Assembly (NCBI GenBank): GCA_003427395.1
Contig: BFEA01000018.1
Location: 3,409,373-3,430,018, forward strand
Reading direction: 5' to 3'
Source of the DNA: Chara braunii
Lineage: Eukaryota > Streptophyta > Charophyceae > Charales > Characeae
Length of the DNA: 20,646 nucleotides
Shown: in pieces, positions 8,261 through 17,875 of the stretch
Position numbering within the stretch: the first letter of the stretch is position 1
How the letters are laid out: each line of letters opens with the position of its first letter
Program-made: the position numbers and the translations under genes
The notes under the pieces: model-generated
What the model saw: the letters and a program-made list of their open reading frames with translations, nothing else
Databases searched by the model: none
Told to the model about the DNA's origin: nothing

Positions 8261-10035
8261 TGTTATCTTTAAGCACCTTAGGGCCCCGCAATGGCGGCCA
8301 AAACAATACGCAGTCGTTGGTCGAACTAAGTCAACCCGTTGAACCAGTTCCTCCTGATGAACTTCCACGTAGTAGCAACCTCCTTGGTAGAACTTAGTTA
8401 TTCCTCAAAAGCGCAGTGTCGTCACTTTTGGCCAATTTGCTGTTGCGCAGCCTAAGATGAGTGCACTCCTGTGCTCTAGGAATCCATAGAAAACAGTGCG
8501 CTCAACAGCCGTTCGCAACAACAGCGCACCTCAGCAACGTATAGTACCAGGCACAACACCGCCCCACGACCACCTTTCCTTTGATCAACAACACTCCCCT
8601 TTCTCAACTCAGTCCCTTCATCGTGCCTTGCGATCCGATGCGTTTTGGCAATAACCCAGGTTACGGGTTGGAGATCAAAGACTCAGTCCTTGCTTATGCC
8701 GAGGTAAAGTGACAACGCTGTTTATTTGGCCACGCAATCAGCAGAGCTTGGCAATACTTATGTAGAAGGTGACAGTGTTAAACCACCGTCAGCATTCGGT
8801 ACGTACCCAACCAGCAGGCCGACTCATGCTACTTTAGTTTAGTGAGATAGACGGCACACCATTCAGCGGATTGATCTGCAACGTCGTAGCCCACAACCCG
8901 CCACAGACAGGTCCTCAACTTGTGTGGCTGACTCCCCGCTTGCTTCTTCAGTTAGCAGGGCGAGTCCGCTGCAGACAGCTAGGATACACGCCGCTCTTCT
9001 AGTTGTTCGTACAGAGGAGCAGGTGCGTGCTATCTTCTCCGACACATTGGTCCAAGCCTGAAGGGTCAGCCACCCAAATCATCCGCCCGACTGCGCAAGC
9101 CGACCGACGAGAAGAGTCAAGATGGCCCCACCTGCTAGATGCAGACCTTCACACTACAAGTCCCTCCCTCCAGACATCTCAGCCTTCACCATCGCAGCTC
9201 ATCTCCAAACTCTTCTTGCCCAGCCAATCTTCCAGGCGAGCCCTCCAACCTTTTCCCGCTCGACCTTGTTCGTGCTAGCAGGTAAGTCATCGTCCCCTAC
9301 GACTATCTCCACACGCTACTCCCACCGATAGAACGAGAGAAATCGGAGTGAGTCTTCCGCTGGTACGTGGCCGCATGCAGCACAAGGTAAGTGCTTCAAT
9401 CCCGCTGCCTTACCTTCAATCGTTGCTCACTCGTCATGCAAAAAGGAAATGCTCCTTCCGCCCTCGATCTCGCTAGCTATTCCGAGGCCAGGATGCGGGT
9501 TAATCATCCCGCTAGTCAAGCCAGATGCATCGCCCGCTGGCTACGATCAGTCTGGCGAGCAGGCGAGGTGGTATTCGATACGATGGAGGGAACCCGGCCA
9601 AAGACTCGAATAAGGATGACAACCACCGCGTGGGGACTGGAGGCAAGGAGTACGATGATTCCCACGGAGCACGAAGTAGGAAACAGAACACTAAATGAAT
9701 CTACTCCAAAAACACGAAAAGATACATCGCCATATTCGTCTCCGAACGCCACCTTGCCATTCCCCGGGCGCCTCCCGTTTTCCTACTAACACTCTTCTTT
9801 TAACCTACAGCTGAATCTAGCCACCGACTCGGGTTTGCCTTCACTCCAAACTACAGATCAAACTTCTTCCTAACCGAAATCGCCCCCCACTCGGGTGAAA
9901 GCTAACTTTTTCTTCCTCCTCCACCATAGCTCCGCGCAATAACTTGTCTACTAATCTCCCTTTTTACCATTCAATCACATAAACTAACACCAGATTTGAG
10001 GTCGCCTAACCCGAAAACCCCTATCTAACATCTCC

Positions 10036-10067
10036 TTTCACTCGATTTCATCCAGAATCGAGTGAAA
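10036..10067 (-). repeat. Perfect 12-bp-arm hairpin in core B
   Basis: TTTCACTCGATT (10036-10047) pairs perfectly with 10056-10067. A related hairpin, CGCTCGAT/ATCGAGCG, lies at 10396-10414, about two subrepeat lengths away. Both correspond to the GATTC-type hairpins of core A. Confidence 0.85.
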
Positions 10068-10483
10068 TCTCGGTCCTCCTCTTCCCTTTGTCTCTCTCTT
10101 CGCCATGTCTTCGCGCAACCCCTATCTCACTTATCTCTCTCTCTACTAACTGATTGCTAAATCTAACACAACGATCGAATTCGCCTTAGTCAAAAACCCT
10201 TGAATCGCTCCTTCCCACGTCTGAATCCGGTCAGAAACGAGGGAGATAAGTACTTCCTCACTCTCCCTCCTTCTTACTCCCGCCACCACCGCGCACGTTT
10301 CTCCTCCAATAACTCACCACCTACTCACTTTCGCTCCAATCTGACCTCTCCACGCAACTCGCCTCACCTTCAAATACCTTCTTCATCTTTTTCCTCGCTC
10401 GATTTCATCGAGCGTCGAGGGAGATCTCCACCTTCTAATCTGTCATAGCCAAGCTCCCCCCCTTCCACCATCTCCATTCCGGA

Positions 10484-10514
10484 TGTACCCTGGCGCAAAA
10501 TGCGCCCAGGTTCA
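10484..10514 (-). repeat. Large hairpin in core B
   Basis: 14-base arms (TGTACCCTGGCGCA and TGCGCCCAGGTTCA) surround AAA, with a few mismatches. It is the positional equivalent of 2573-2611 in core A. Confidence 0.75.
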
Positions 10515-11840
10515 TTTACTTTTCCCCGCCTTCTCCTCGCAGCCTTCACTCTCTCTCCGCCTCAGCGCCCGATGCCTGCTTGTGCAATTGCCCCGCTCGC
10601 TGCTGCGATGCCGATTTCCGACGAGAACTAACAACCCACCGGTCTGGGCAGGTTGTCTCGGGCGTTATTCCAACGAGTGGCCTATTCCCCGGCCTAGTGT
10701 CCAGCCCCCGGCCTATGGTCGTAATACACTATGTGGGTGACCTTAATCCCGGCCACCCGGAGGTATGCCATTGCCCCCCGCCTTTCTAAGCAGGATTGTG
10801 ACAGACCCATCGAAGAAGCTCGGCCCCAATACTACCTTCTAACCCCTGACCAGTATCACCCACCTAGCTGTCGTGGATATCGCTTTGTTGGTGGGTGCAG
10901 CTCGCACAAGTTCCTTCGTTGGGGGCTTAAGCGCGGACGTGGCTGCTACGGGGTTCCCTGTAACGTTATAAACAGATAACTTCGACGTCGTCACAAAGGC
11001 AGATTGCGACCGTGCTTCAGGCAATCCCGCGAATACAACACACCCCCATGCGGTCTCGCCGGACCGGAAGTGTAGGTCACATCCATCCAGCGTCACCGAC
11101 CCCTTCTCTCTCAAGTGCAATTACGCACTCAAGCCCTGGCCGCGCCCTGTTCTCAGCAACGGCGTGTTTAGAGGACTTTCGCCAACATTCTGAACTCGCG
11201 GACCCGTTAAACGAGGCGCGCACTCAAAGTCCTCGATCGTCGCGACGGCCATTAAGTCCGACGTCGCCTCCAAGTCAACAGCACGTCGGAGTGTGTCAAG
11301 AATTAAATAGAAATATGGTGTTAAAAAGAATTTACCTAATAAACGCCACTACCGATCGAAAGTTGTCGACTGCAAACCCAAGGGGAATAGCCCCGCCGGG
11401 CCCTTCACTATCCTATTATTCCCATGTCGACGCCGCCCGATCTCGATCCCTGAGCCTCTTTGACTAAAGTCTGACGCCGAAGCCACTAGTACTAACCCCA
11501 AGGCTGGATCTAGCCTTGACGGACTCCTAAATAAACTAATACCGCGCGACGTGCAGACCTACATAAGTGTTTCCGAAATCACCCTGTTGTCGATGTCGTC
11601 CTCGCACTAGTCACATGCACGCGTACTAGTCAAAGAGACAGGATCTTTTTAATCCTAACTTAATCAGAAATAAAAATCAGGCCGACGATCACTCCGACTC
11701 TTCAATCATCAACAAATAAAAATCACGTGCGCCTCAAAGCCTGCGCGTCCACACACCCTCTACACTAGTCGACCATCTAGTCAAATGTAAGTCACAGACT
11801 CAGCCGCGCCTTTCGTGAAATACTTAGACTTTAAACCAAC

Positions 11841-12809
11841 TTATTTCCTGTTGCTTGCAAAAACCCAGGGCGGATACCCTTGTAAGGGTATTCGCACCGA
11901 CAACGCGCCCAGACAATCTGCCCGACAAGGTAATGCATCAACCACTTTGTTGTACTCTCCCTTGATTGGGTCAAGTTGATAGTCATACATGTCTATCACT
12001 TGTATCCATCGCTTGAGTGCATCAAAGAGCATAGGCTGTGTCTTGATCCAGCGCAAGGTCTCATGGTCAGATCTCACGTAGAAGAATCGGCCTAGGAGAT
12101 AATGTCTCCAATGAACCAGCGCTCTATATAGGGCATAGAGCTCACGCTCATACGTGGACTTTGCTAGCTTTTGAGATGGCATCTTCTTACTCATATACTC
12201 GATTGGTCTCAACTTTGGCCCCTCCTTTTGCGCAAGGACCGCGCCTATGCCATATTGGCTGGCGTCTGTGGTCACAACAAAGGGTTTATCAGGATCAGGA
12301 AGTTTGAGGACTTCATACTGGGTCGGGGCATACTTCAGTTTCCTGAAGGCCGCCTCACACTCTTCAGTCCACTCCCAAGGGGTGTCAAGTCGAGTTAGAT
12401 CTGTTAATGGGGAAGCTATAGTACTATAGTTCTTAACAAACAGACGATAGTAGCCCGTCATCCCCAAAAACGATCTGACCTCAGTAACAGTCTGAGGTCT
12501 GGGCCACTCATGTATGCTGGCCACCTTAGCATCATCCGGCCTCAATCCATCCGCTAAGATTTCATGACCCAAGTACAAGATCTTGGTGCGACCAAACTCG
12601 CATTTCTCCAAGTTAACCTTGTACTGGTGCTGTCTTAGGAGACCTAGCACTATTTTCAAGTGCTCAGCGTGCTCCTCTACAATCCTACCAAAGATAAGAA
12701 TATCGTCGAGGTACACGACGATAAACTTGTCTAAGTATTCATGAAATGTCATATTCATTGCGTGTTGGAATGTACCAAGTGCATTGCATAGGCCAAAGGG
12801 CATCACCAC
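11841..12809 (-). pseudogene. Ty3/gypsy pol: RT C-terminal half and RNase H, fused to core B
   Basis: This 322-residue open frame starts inside the RT palm. It would copy retroelement RNA and degrade the RNA strand of the hybrid. The YLDD polymerase motif is at residues 33-36. The connection region follows (FLGMTGYYRLFV, 114-125). RNase H spans about 145-298, with likely catalytic acids D182 (TTDAS), E223 (YEREL) and D248 (RSDHETL). The closing motif near residues 289-296, normally like ADALSRR, reads VVDALPCR, suggesting decay. Residues 304-322 are encoded by core B, not by pol: the frame crosses the junction at 11900-11904 and stops in core DNA. It is in the same frame as 13008-13529, separated by a TAA at 12876-12878 and a TGA at 13008-13010. 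The first Met is just the first ATG after the stop, not a true start. Confidence 0.93.
11874..11891. repeat. Terminal palindrome of core B
   Basis: ATACCCTT/AAGGGTAT form perfect arms close to the end of the core, matching 944-961 in core A. Confidence 0.85.
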
Positions 12810-13007
12810 AAACTCGTACAGACCGTACCTGGTCTGAAATGCGGTTTTGTGCTGGTCCTCAGGTCTAATAGCAATTTAATGGTATCCAGACTTTAGATCT
12901 ATCTTAGTAAAGTACCGACATCCCTGCACTCTATCCAGTAGGTCGTCGATGCGGGGTAGGGGCTCCGCGTTCTTAACGGTGATGGCATTGAGGCCCCTAT
13001 AGTCAAT

Positions 13008-13529
13008 TCACATCCTCAGGGTACCTCCCTTCTTTGGGACAAATAAGACTGGCGCACCGTAAGGGGAGGTACTAGGCCGAATCCATCCCTTCTCTGTGAG
13101 CTCCTTGAGCTGGCGGCGGAGCTCATCCAACTTCGTAGGAGACATCCTATAGCTTCGTCCTCTAGGCACCTTGCTACCTGGGACAACCTCTATCGCATTG
13201 ACCACCTCCCTTTCTACCACGCCTGTGGGCTCCTCAAAAAGGTCTGAATATGTTGCGACAATTGATTCTATCTCTGGGGGTGTTTTAACAACCTCCCCTT
13301 TCTCAAAGACAAAGACTAGATACATGCCCTCCTCGCAATTCTGCTTATAATAGTTATAGAAAGAGGAGGCACGCATGCAGCTGTAGTTTTCGACTAGACT
13401 GCTAGCTTTATACTTTTGCAGTTTAACGGTCCTACCGTTTGGCAGCTTGTGTATCAATACCTTCTTATCCCAATCAAATTGAGGCTGAGCGACCTCGAGG
13501 TAGTACATGCCTAATTTCCCCTCCTCCAT
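13008..13529 (-). pseudogene. Ty3/gypsy pol: end of protease region and RT N-terminus
   Basis: This 173-residue frame carries the spacer after protease (LGMYYLEVAQPQFDW, residues 6-20) and the RT fingers (EKGWIRPSTSPYGAPVLF, near residues 148-165). It ends at a TGA (13008-13010), immediately before the conserved IDYRGLN motif, which continues in the same frame. This is therefore a nonsense mutation within RT rather than a real end. Further on in the same frame, DLKSGYH is followed by TAA (12876-12878). The beginning overlaps the protease frame at 13474-13529 in another frame, which indicates an indel near 13505-13525. Confidence 0.9.
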
Positions 13530-13938
13530 AAGAGAAGGAACAGACTACGTCCTTGACATAGTCCTTAACTACCATTTGGTGCTTGTTGGTTAGCGTAGAA
13601 GCTACAGTTCTGCTAAGCCGCTGCACTTGGTCCCCTAAGCACAATCTATCCACACAAGCATGACTGATGAAGTTTCGTGTAGAGCCTATGTCTGCGAAGG
13701 CGCCCACCTTGCGGCCACCTACATCAACCTTTACCACGAAGTGTTCACCTTTTGGACCTCTACTAATCATCGCCCAAGAGTCTCTAGGGTCTTTCCCTGA
13801 CCACTCAGTCTCTAACTCTTCTAGGGCCTCAGACACATCTCTCGAATAGAGCGTCGGTGGGTCAGAATGTGTCTGTGGGGCGATACGTGGGTCACTAGCC
13901 CTGGCCAACGCCTGAAGTGGGGAAGGCAACGTTACCAA
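13474..13938 (-). pseudogene. Ty3/gypsy aspartic protease
   Basis: This 154-residue frame holds a retropepsin-like domain of the type that cleaves Gag-Pol. The core is KVDVGGRKVGAFADIGS (70-86). The active-site triplet, usually D-T-G or D-S-G, reads D83-I84-G85. The Asp is present, but the Thr/Ser that positions it is replaced by Ile, so activity is doubtful. The frame differs from both the knuckle frame upstream and the RT frame downstream. After about residue 137 (CSFSYGGG) the sequence no longer follows the expected protease C-terminus, consistent with a small deletion and frameshift. Confidence 0.85.
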
Positions 13939-13967
13939 TTCAACGCGAGTAAGAGCGGCTAAAACTC

Positions 13968-14369
13968 CTACTGGCCCGAGGTGTTTCCCAGCGAAGTGCT
14001 CGCAAAAGCACCGTCAGGGTTCGATGATAGTCCCACCACCGTTGGTGAGGCTACCCTCGTTAGGACTTTCTTACCTCGGCACGTTCTGGACGTGTGGCCA
14101 TAGTTGCCAGAGTTCATGCACGTACCCCTAGCAACTCGGCCCCTCCACACCTCATACTCTAAACCAAGTTTCACCCATGCGGGCGTTCCTTGGTGGCCCT
14201 CACCCGTGGACCGTACTACCTTCTTTTTCCCGGTCCCCCTAGCCTTTTCTTTGATGGACGCCACGACTCCCCCATCCGAAGTCTCGCTGGCTCCATCGTG
14301 CTCTGTCTCCTCCCCAAGGTCTGGGAAGTCGTCAATTTCTGTTGTCTGACCATCGTGGTCGACGAACAT
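13968..14369 (-). pseudogene. Gag nucleocapsid region with damaged zinc knuckle
   Basis: The N-terminal third of this 133-residue frame is acidic (DHDG...EIDDFPDLGEE). Next comes a basic K/R-rich patch (40-53), then one zinc-knuckle-like motif at 84-97: C84-x2-S87-x4-H92-x4-C97. The spacing is exactly that of CCHC knuckles, but the second Cys is Ser. Such knuckles bind the element's RNA in Gag particles. Whether the change is decay or lineage-specific cannot be told here. The frame differs from the capsid frame upstream and the protease frame downstream, so indels separate them. Confidence 0.82.
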
Positions 14370-14469
14370 TAGTTGCCCTTTCTTCTTCCAGTCTTGGGGT
14401 AGTCTCTTCTTCCTATCATCTCCTTGACTCTGATGTGCGGACCCCGGACCCCAGTTTTGCCTCTATATC

Positions 14470-15273
14470 TCAGGCCTTCTTGCTGAAGGAGGCGATGTTG
14501 TGCTGCTCAACATAGGCCTCATCCACCAACTTTGTCCTAACCTCTGAAGGCAGACATCTTAGGTAATCCGTGAGGAGAACCTGCTGGTCATAGCGCACAC
14601 CAGGTACCACAAGCAGACGTTCTACGGTATTCGTGAGCTCTCGAACATTCTTGTACCTTCTGGCACAAAGACTGTTGATTGCGTTTGTGGCCTTTTGAGC
14701 CCCTTGAGGGTCATGCCACCTGTTATACACGGACCGTATGAATTCTTCCAATGTCTGGGCCTGGGCCCAAGCATCGAAGTTCTGACCGTAGCCCTGTTGC
14801 TGCACTAGGCCGTTCGACCAGCGGGCTGCTGACCCTTCTAAAAAGGAGGCAGCCACTACAACTTCTTGCTCCGGCCTGGTAAGCTTGTGCCTCACATAGG
14901 TAGGCACCGTCCTCACCCAGGTATCCAAGTCCTCATCCTTCTTCCTGTTGTCGGAGAAGGACTTAGGACTCAACAAGGGTATTTTGGGCATCCACTGCAT
15001 AGGCTGCATTGGCCTAGGAGATTGTTGCAGTGGCTGCATAGCCACCGAAACAGGTTGCTGCACACTAACATGAGCCTGACTTGACAGTGGGACTGTAGTA
15101 ACCACTGTCGTGGATAGTACGACATAAGTTCTAAGAACCGGACCACTAGTCGCTACATAACCACTTGGAGGGGGCATGCCAAACATAGGTGAGAATGAGG
15201 GCCCAACCGGCGACTGCGTCATCGATGGACCCGCAACCAATGGGGGAGCTACGGCATACTGAGGCTGCCTCAT
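14470..15273 (-). pseudogene. Gag capsid-like region
   Basis: The first part (about residues 1-95) of this 267-residue frame is rich in Pro, Gln, Ser and Val and looks disordered. From about 97 onward it resembles the retrotransposon Gag domain (PF03732-type). Landmarks are DTWVR near 117, then FLEGSAARWSNG, then TLEEFIRSVYNRWHDPQGA, and a C-terminal region with YLRCLPSEVRTKL. Gag would form the particle around the RNA. It is in a different frame from both 15464-15919 and 13968-14369. The start Met is arbitrary. Confidence 0.82.
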
Positions 15274-15463
15274 TATGGGACGAGGAGCCTGCAGTGCAGC
15301 CAGAATCTGGTTCTGTCATGCCACTAGTTCAGCCAACACTTCCTGCTGGACAGCCTGCGCTTCAACCACACAAAGAAGCGAGTTACGCAGCACTCACATC
15401 GTAGGGTCAAGTGTTGACTCGTCTAATGCTTCTAATCTGCCTAATCTGCCTGTCTCCTACTCC

Positions 15464-15919
15464 CTAGTCTGTTTTTTTTCTCAAAATAACTCTCCTTCTT
15501 CTCTCTACTGCCTCATCCAATTGCCGCTTTAGCTCATCCTGAAGTTCTTCCGCTTGGAAGATCTCATAATCCTCCGGCGTGAGTTGAGCCTGTTGGCTGA
15601 CTTGCAAGCCAACACTCTGGCTAACGGAAGCCTGAGAACCACTCTGACTGACTCCTGACGAAGTGGCCTGTGTAGAGGCCTGCAACATGGTAGAGGAGGT
15701 AACCATGATCGAACCGATACTAGCTGTAGTTCTAGACCTGGCGCTGGCCTCAGCCACCCTCACTCTTCTTGCCGTTGTTCTCTCTCTAGCCTCTCTCCGC
15801 AGTCTTCTCCAGTCTCCTGGACCTAACTCTAGGAAAGTCAAGGGTCGACTGAGAGCAGTTCTTCGAGTGGCCCTAAGGTCATCCACTAACAACTCCTCAC
15901 TACTGCTTGCATCACTCAT
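15464..15919 (-). pseudogene. Gag N-terminal region
   Basis: This 151-residue frame begins MSDASSSEELLVDDLR and is likely the true start of Gag, because an ATG opens the frame and no related coding sequence is seen upstream. It has an Arg-rich helix-prone segment (about 37-62), a Ser/Gln/Thr-rich linker (65-110), and a charged, coiled-coil-like end (about 118-147, EDYEIFQAEELQDELKRQLDEAVERRR). It ends just after a run of eight A bases on the coding strand (near 15472-15479), a likely site for an indel that broke the frame. About 190 bp (15274-15463) separate it from the next Gag frame. Confidence 0.75.
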
Positions 15920-17188
15920 GAGCTACAATGTATGTGATCTAAACTAGAATCCACAATGAATCCTACCTCAGCATGACACAAAACTGATTTATGATACACA
16001 ACTAACTTCGGTCGGCTGGACAGAAACAGTTAGGTGGTTAGGTGTCAACCAATGTCAGATCCTACAGGGAATATTAAATCTATTTTTAGATTACTCTAAT
16101 ACAGATTGCAATGCAGCAAAGAATATGCTACTCTATCTGCAACTGTCTGTCAGTTGTTAGTCAAGTCCGTAACAACTAAATAATCAAAAATAAAAATAAT
16201 GCTCCCTGCAGAGATGTATGCTGAATGGCTGCTTATCCAATTAATGCCACGACGAACAATTGTCAGAATCCAACCCTTTCCCTGTATCCCTCTTGAGTAA
16301 TCGCTTTGTGTCAACGCCCTGAGCATCTGGTTGAGCAGCGTGTCTAAAGGTGTGCAATCCGGCCCACCCCTGCGCCCCAAGTCAACGCCGAACCTGCCAG
16401 CCCCTGCACATTATTTATCCTCGCATGCAACGAGCCTTACACCCGGTTTAATCTGGCTGATCAAGAGGCATTTAAGGAGATCCCCCGTAACTCCTCAGGA
16501 ATTATTTAACGTCGCAAACAAGACGACGATCACAGCCAGAATCAACACCAAGTCCCCGTCAGAAATATTTAAAGACGGTCTGGTAAGCGTCTGTTCAAAG
16601 GGCTGGCATGCCCTGCATGACCTCTATTGCGCAGCAGCAGAACCAAGGACTTGTGGCAAAGCATGCGTGTACTAGTCCCAGCGGGTTGGCATGGTGACCG
16701 TGACCCGAGTGCTTCGTCCAGGGCCCTTCAGAGGCAACGCCCGTCTCCCACCAGCTTGCTGCCCAGGAAGAATGTCGACTCTCAAGGTTGAGCGCTCACG
16801 ACACCTCACATTGAGAGGACTCTCAAGACATAACTCACTTCCTCACGGTAAGAAGCAATTTAGAGGGTAGATAAGGAAGGAAGCAACGTACCTCATAATG
16901 CTGCCCCCAACCACAGATTTCTCACCGGCAACCTGATGTGCATTTATGATGACCGGTCTTTGCCTTGGCACAACCAACAGCAAAATGCAGTTCCACCTCG
17001 GCTTAAACGCCACATCAGCGAGCTCTCATCATCCAGCGTACACCCCTAATGTCACCACATAGCTTCCTGGCGTGCCCACACGACCCTGGGCCGCCTTACG
17101 TTGAACACCCAAGCCTTATCACTGCCCCACATCTCATGTGAAGCACCGAACAGCTTTTGCGAAGAACCAATGAGCGCAGTTCGAACCA
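15920..17188. other. Gene-free stretch upstream of the gypsy gag
   Basis: If the gypsy element kept a 5' leader and LTR, they would lie here on the minus strand. I see no similarity to the core segments and no clear primer-binding site. AT-rich runs occur near 16070-16200. The open frame 16331-16675 (+) is 114 residues with no recognisable domain and overlaps nothing known. The part from about 17050 to 17188 lies downstream of the LTR and primer site described next, and may be the start of that element's interior. Confidence 0.5.
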
Positions 17189-17200
17189 GCTCCGATACCA
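17189..17200 (-). promoter_or_regulatory. Primer-binding site for initiator tRNA-Met
   Basis: The minus strand reads TGGTATCGGAGC, which differs at one position from TGGTATCAGAGC, the standard plant LTR-retrotransposon primer site complementary to the 3' end of tRNA-iMet. It continues TGGTTCGAAC, as is common after this site. Three bases upstream the sequence ends TTGCA, a good LTR 3' end (CA). Confidence 0.75.
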
Positions 17201-17203
17201 AAT

Positions 17204-17480
17204 TGCAAGGAAACTGAACAGAAGCGAGATGACAATATTCAGATCGCACAATCACATTGAAAGCCAGATCGTATTACAGTGAACAGAAAGCAGCATTGCA
17301 GCAATATGACACCAATGGAGAATCGTAGCACTGAAAACCAATGTCAATGAGAGCTTGCTCGTGCCACCACCTACATATGTATCCAGTCCCTTTCTCCCTA
17401 CTTGGCGCTTGGCGCCCAGCCTACTCCCTACACAGCTACTACTAGCCTACTAATTGACAATGCAACTGTTGACGTCAGCA
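17204..17480 (-). mobile_element. LTR, probably Copia-type, on the minus strand
   Basis: The 3' end is set by the CA at 17204-17205, three bases before the primer-binding site. The 5' end is uncertain. TG starts on the minus strand at about 17459 (TGTCAATTAG) or about 17475-17480 (near the TGACGTCA dyad) give an LTR of about 255-275 bp. The short LTR and the tRNA-iMet site fit Ty1/copia better than gypsy. No second LTR or coding interior is visible, so it is probably a truncated copy. A short frame at 17052-17255 runs across the junction and is not a gene. Confidence 0.55.
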
Positions 17481-17757
17481 GCCTCCAAAGTATTTGAAGA
17501 TGTCGCCCATGCAGACCATCGCCAATACCAGGTATGTGCCCTCACATCATCATCATCATCATCCTTCTCTCTCTCCCTTGTCTCTCTCCCGCGTCTTCCC
17601 TTTTGTACACCCGAAGACCACCCCTGCGCCTCACTGTACATCCCAGCCCGCCAGCTATGAAGGCTGGGCTATGGCGCTCCCCTCAGCAGCACCCTCCTCC
17701 TTGCACGACCACACATGCTTGCACCTCGCCTCTCAGCGCTAGCAGCAGCCCACGAGA

Positions 17758-17826
17758 ATCAGCTCCAGCAGCGCTGCCGCCATCATGCGAGNATCAGCTC
17801 CAGCAGCGCTGCCGCCATCATGCGAG
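17758..17826. repeat. 34-bp exact duplication flanking a single N
   Basis: 17758-17791 and 17793-17826 are identical around the N at 17792. As at 7892, this is best read as an unmerged assembly overlap. Confidence 0.88.
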
Positions 17827-17852
17827 TGTCCGAATGCCTGGCCAGGCAGCGA

Positions 17853-17875
17853 GCTCTTTCCNATATGGAAAGAGC
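17853..17875. repeat. Palindrome interrupted by an N
   Basis: GCTCTTTCC (17853-17861) and GGAAAGAGC (17867-17875) are inverted repeats around N-ATAT. If the N is dropped, the whole becomes a perfect 22-bp palindrome with CCATATGG at its centre. A GGCAG/CTGCC pair continues the dyad outside. Confidence 0.8.

Larger units (their letters stand above)
8261..11904 (-). mobile_element. Core segment B (3.6 kb, inverted copy of core A)
   Basis: Read on the minus strand, this is colinear with 930-4335. Matching landmarks are: the start GTTGTCGGTGCGAATACCC (11904 downward), the CCCGGCGGGGCTATT block (about 11400), the hairpin pair near 10484-10514 and 2573-2611, the hairpin subrepeats near 10036-10414, and the end GGTGCTTAAAGATAACA at 8261. 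The last base at the 11904 side deviates from the TG...CA rule. Divergence from core A is considerable and includes indels. No open frame (for example 9003-9331, 9391-9789, 11012-11467) has a recognisable domain. Confidence 0.65.
11901..15919 (-). mobile_element. Decayed Ty3/gypsy LTR retrotransposon body
   Basis: In order on the minus strand there are a gag N-terminal region, a capsid-like region, a CCHC-type knuckle remnant, an aspartic protease, reverse transcriptase and RNase H. This order (protease-RT-RNase H) and the sequence wording place it in Ty3/gypsy (Metaviridae-like retrotransposons). The coding region is broken into at least four frames with two in-frame stops inside RT. It stops at the end of RNase H, where it runs directly into core B. 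Integrase is absent. I did not find a primer-binding site or LTR upstream of gag (15920-17050). It cannot encode a working polyprotein as it stands. Confidence 0.92.

Noticed and set aside
16331-16675. 114-residue + frame
   Set aside because: No domain or signal, and it lies in a repeat-derived stretch. I could not support it as a gene.
15920-17050. 5' LTR of the gypsy element
   Set aside because: No resemblance to the core termini (such as GATAACA) and no primer site in front of gag, so core B cannot be confirmed as its LTR from this window.
17128-17200. tRNA gene ending in GTTCGAACC...GATACCA
   Set aside because: No 5' acceptor strand pairs with CTCCGAT, and the T-arm geometry is wrong. 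It reads correctly as a primer-binding site on the minus strand.
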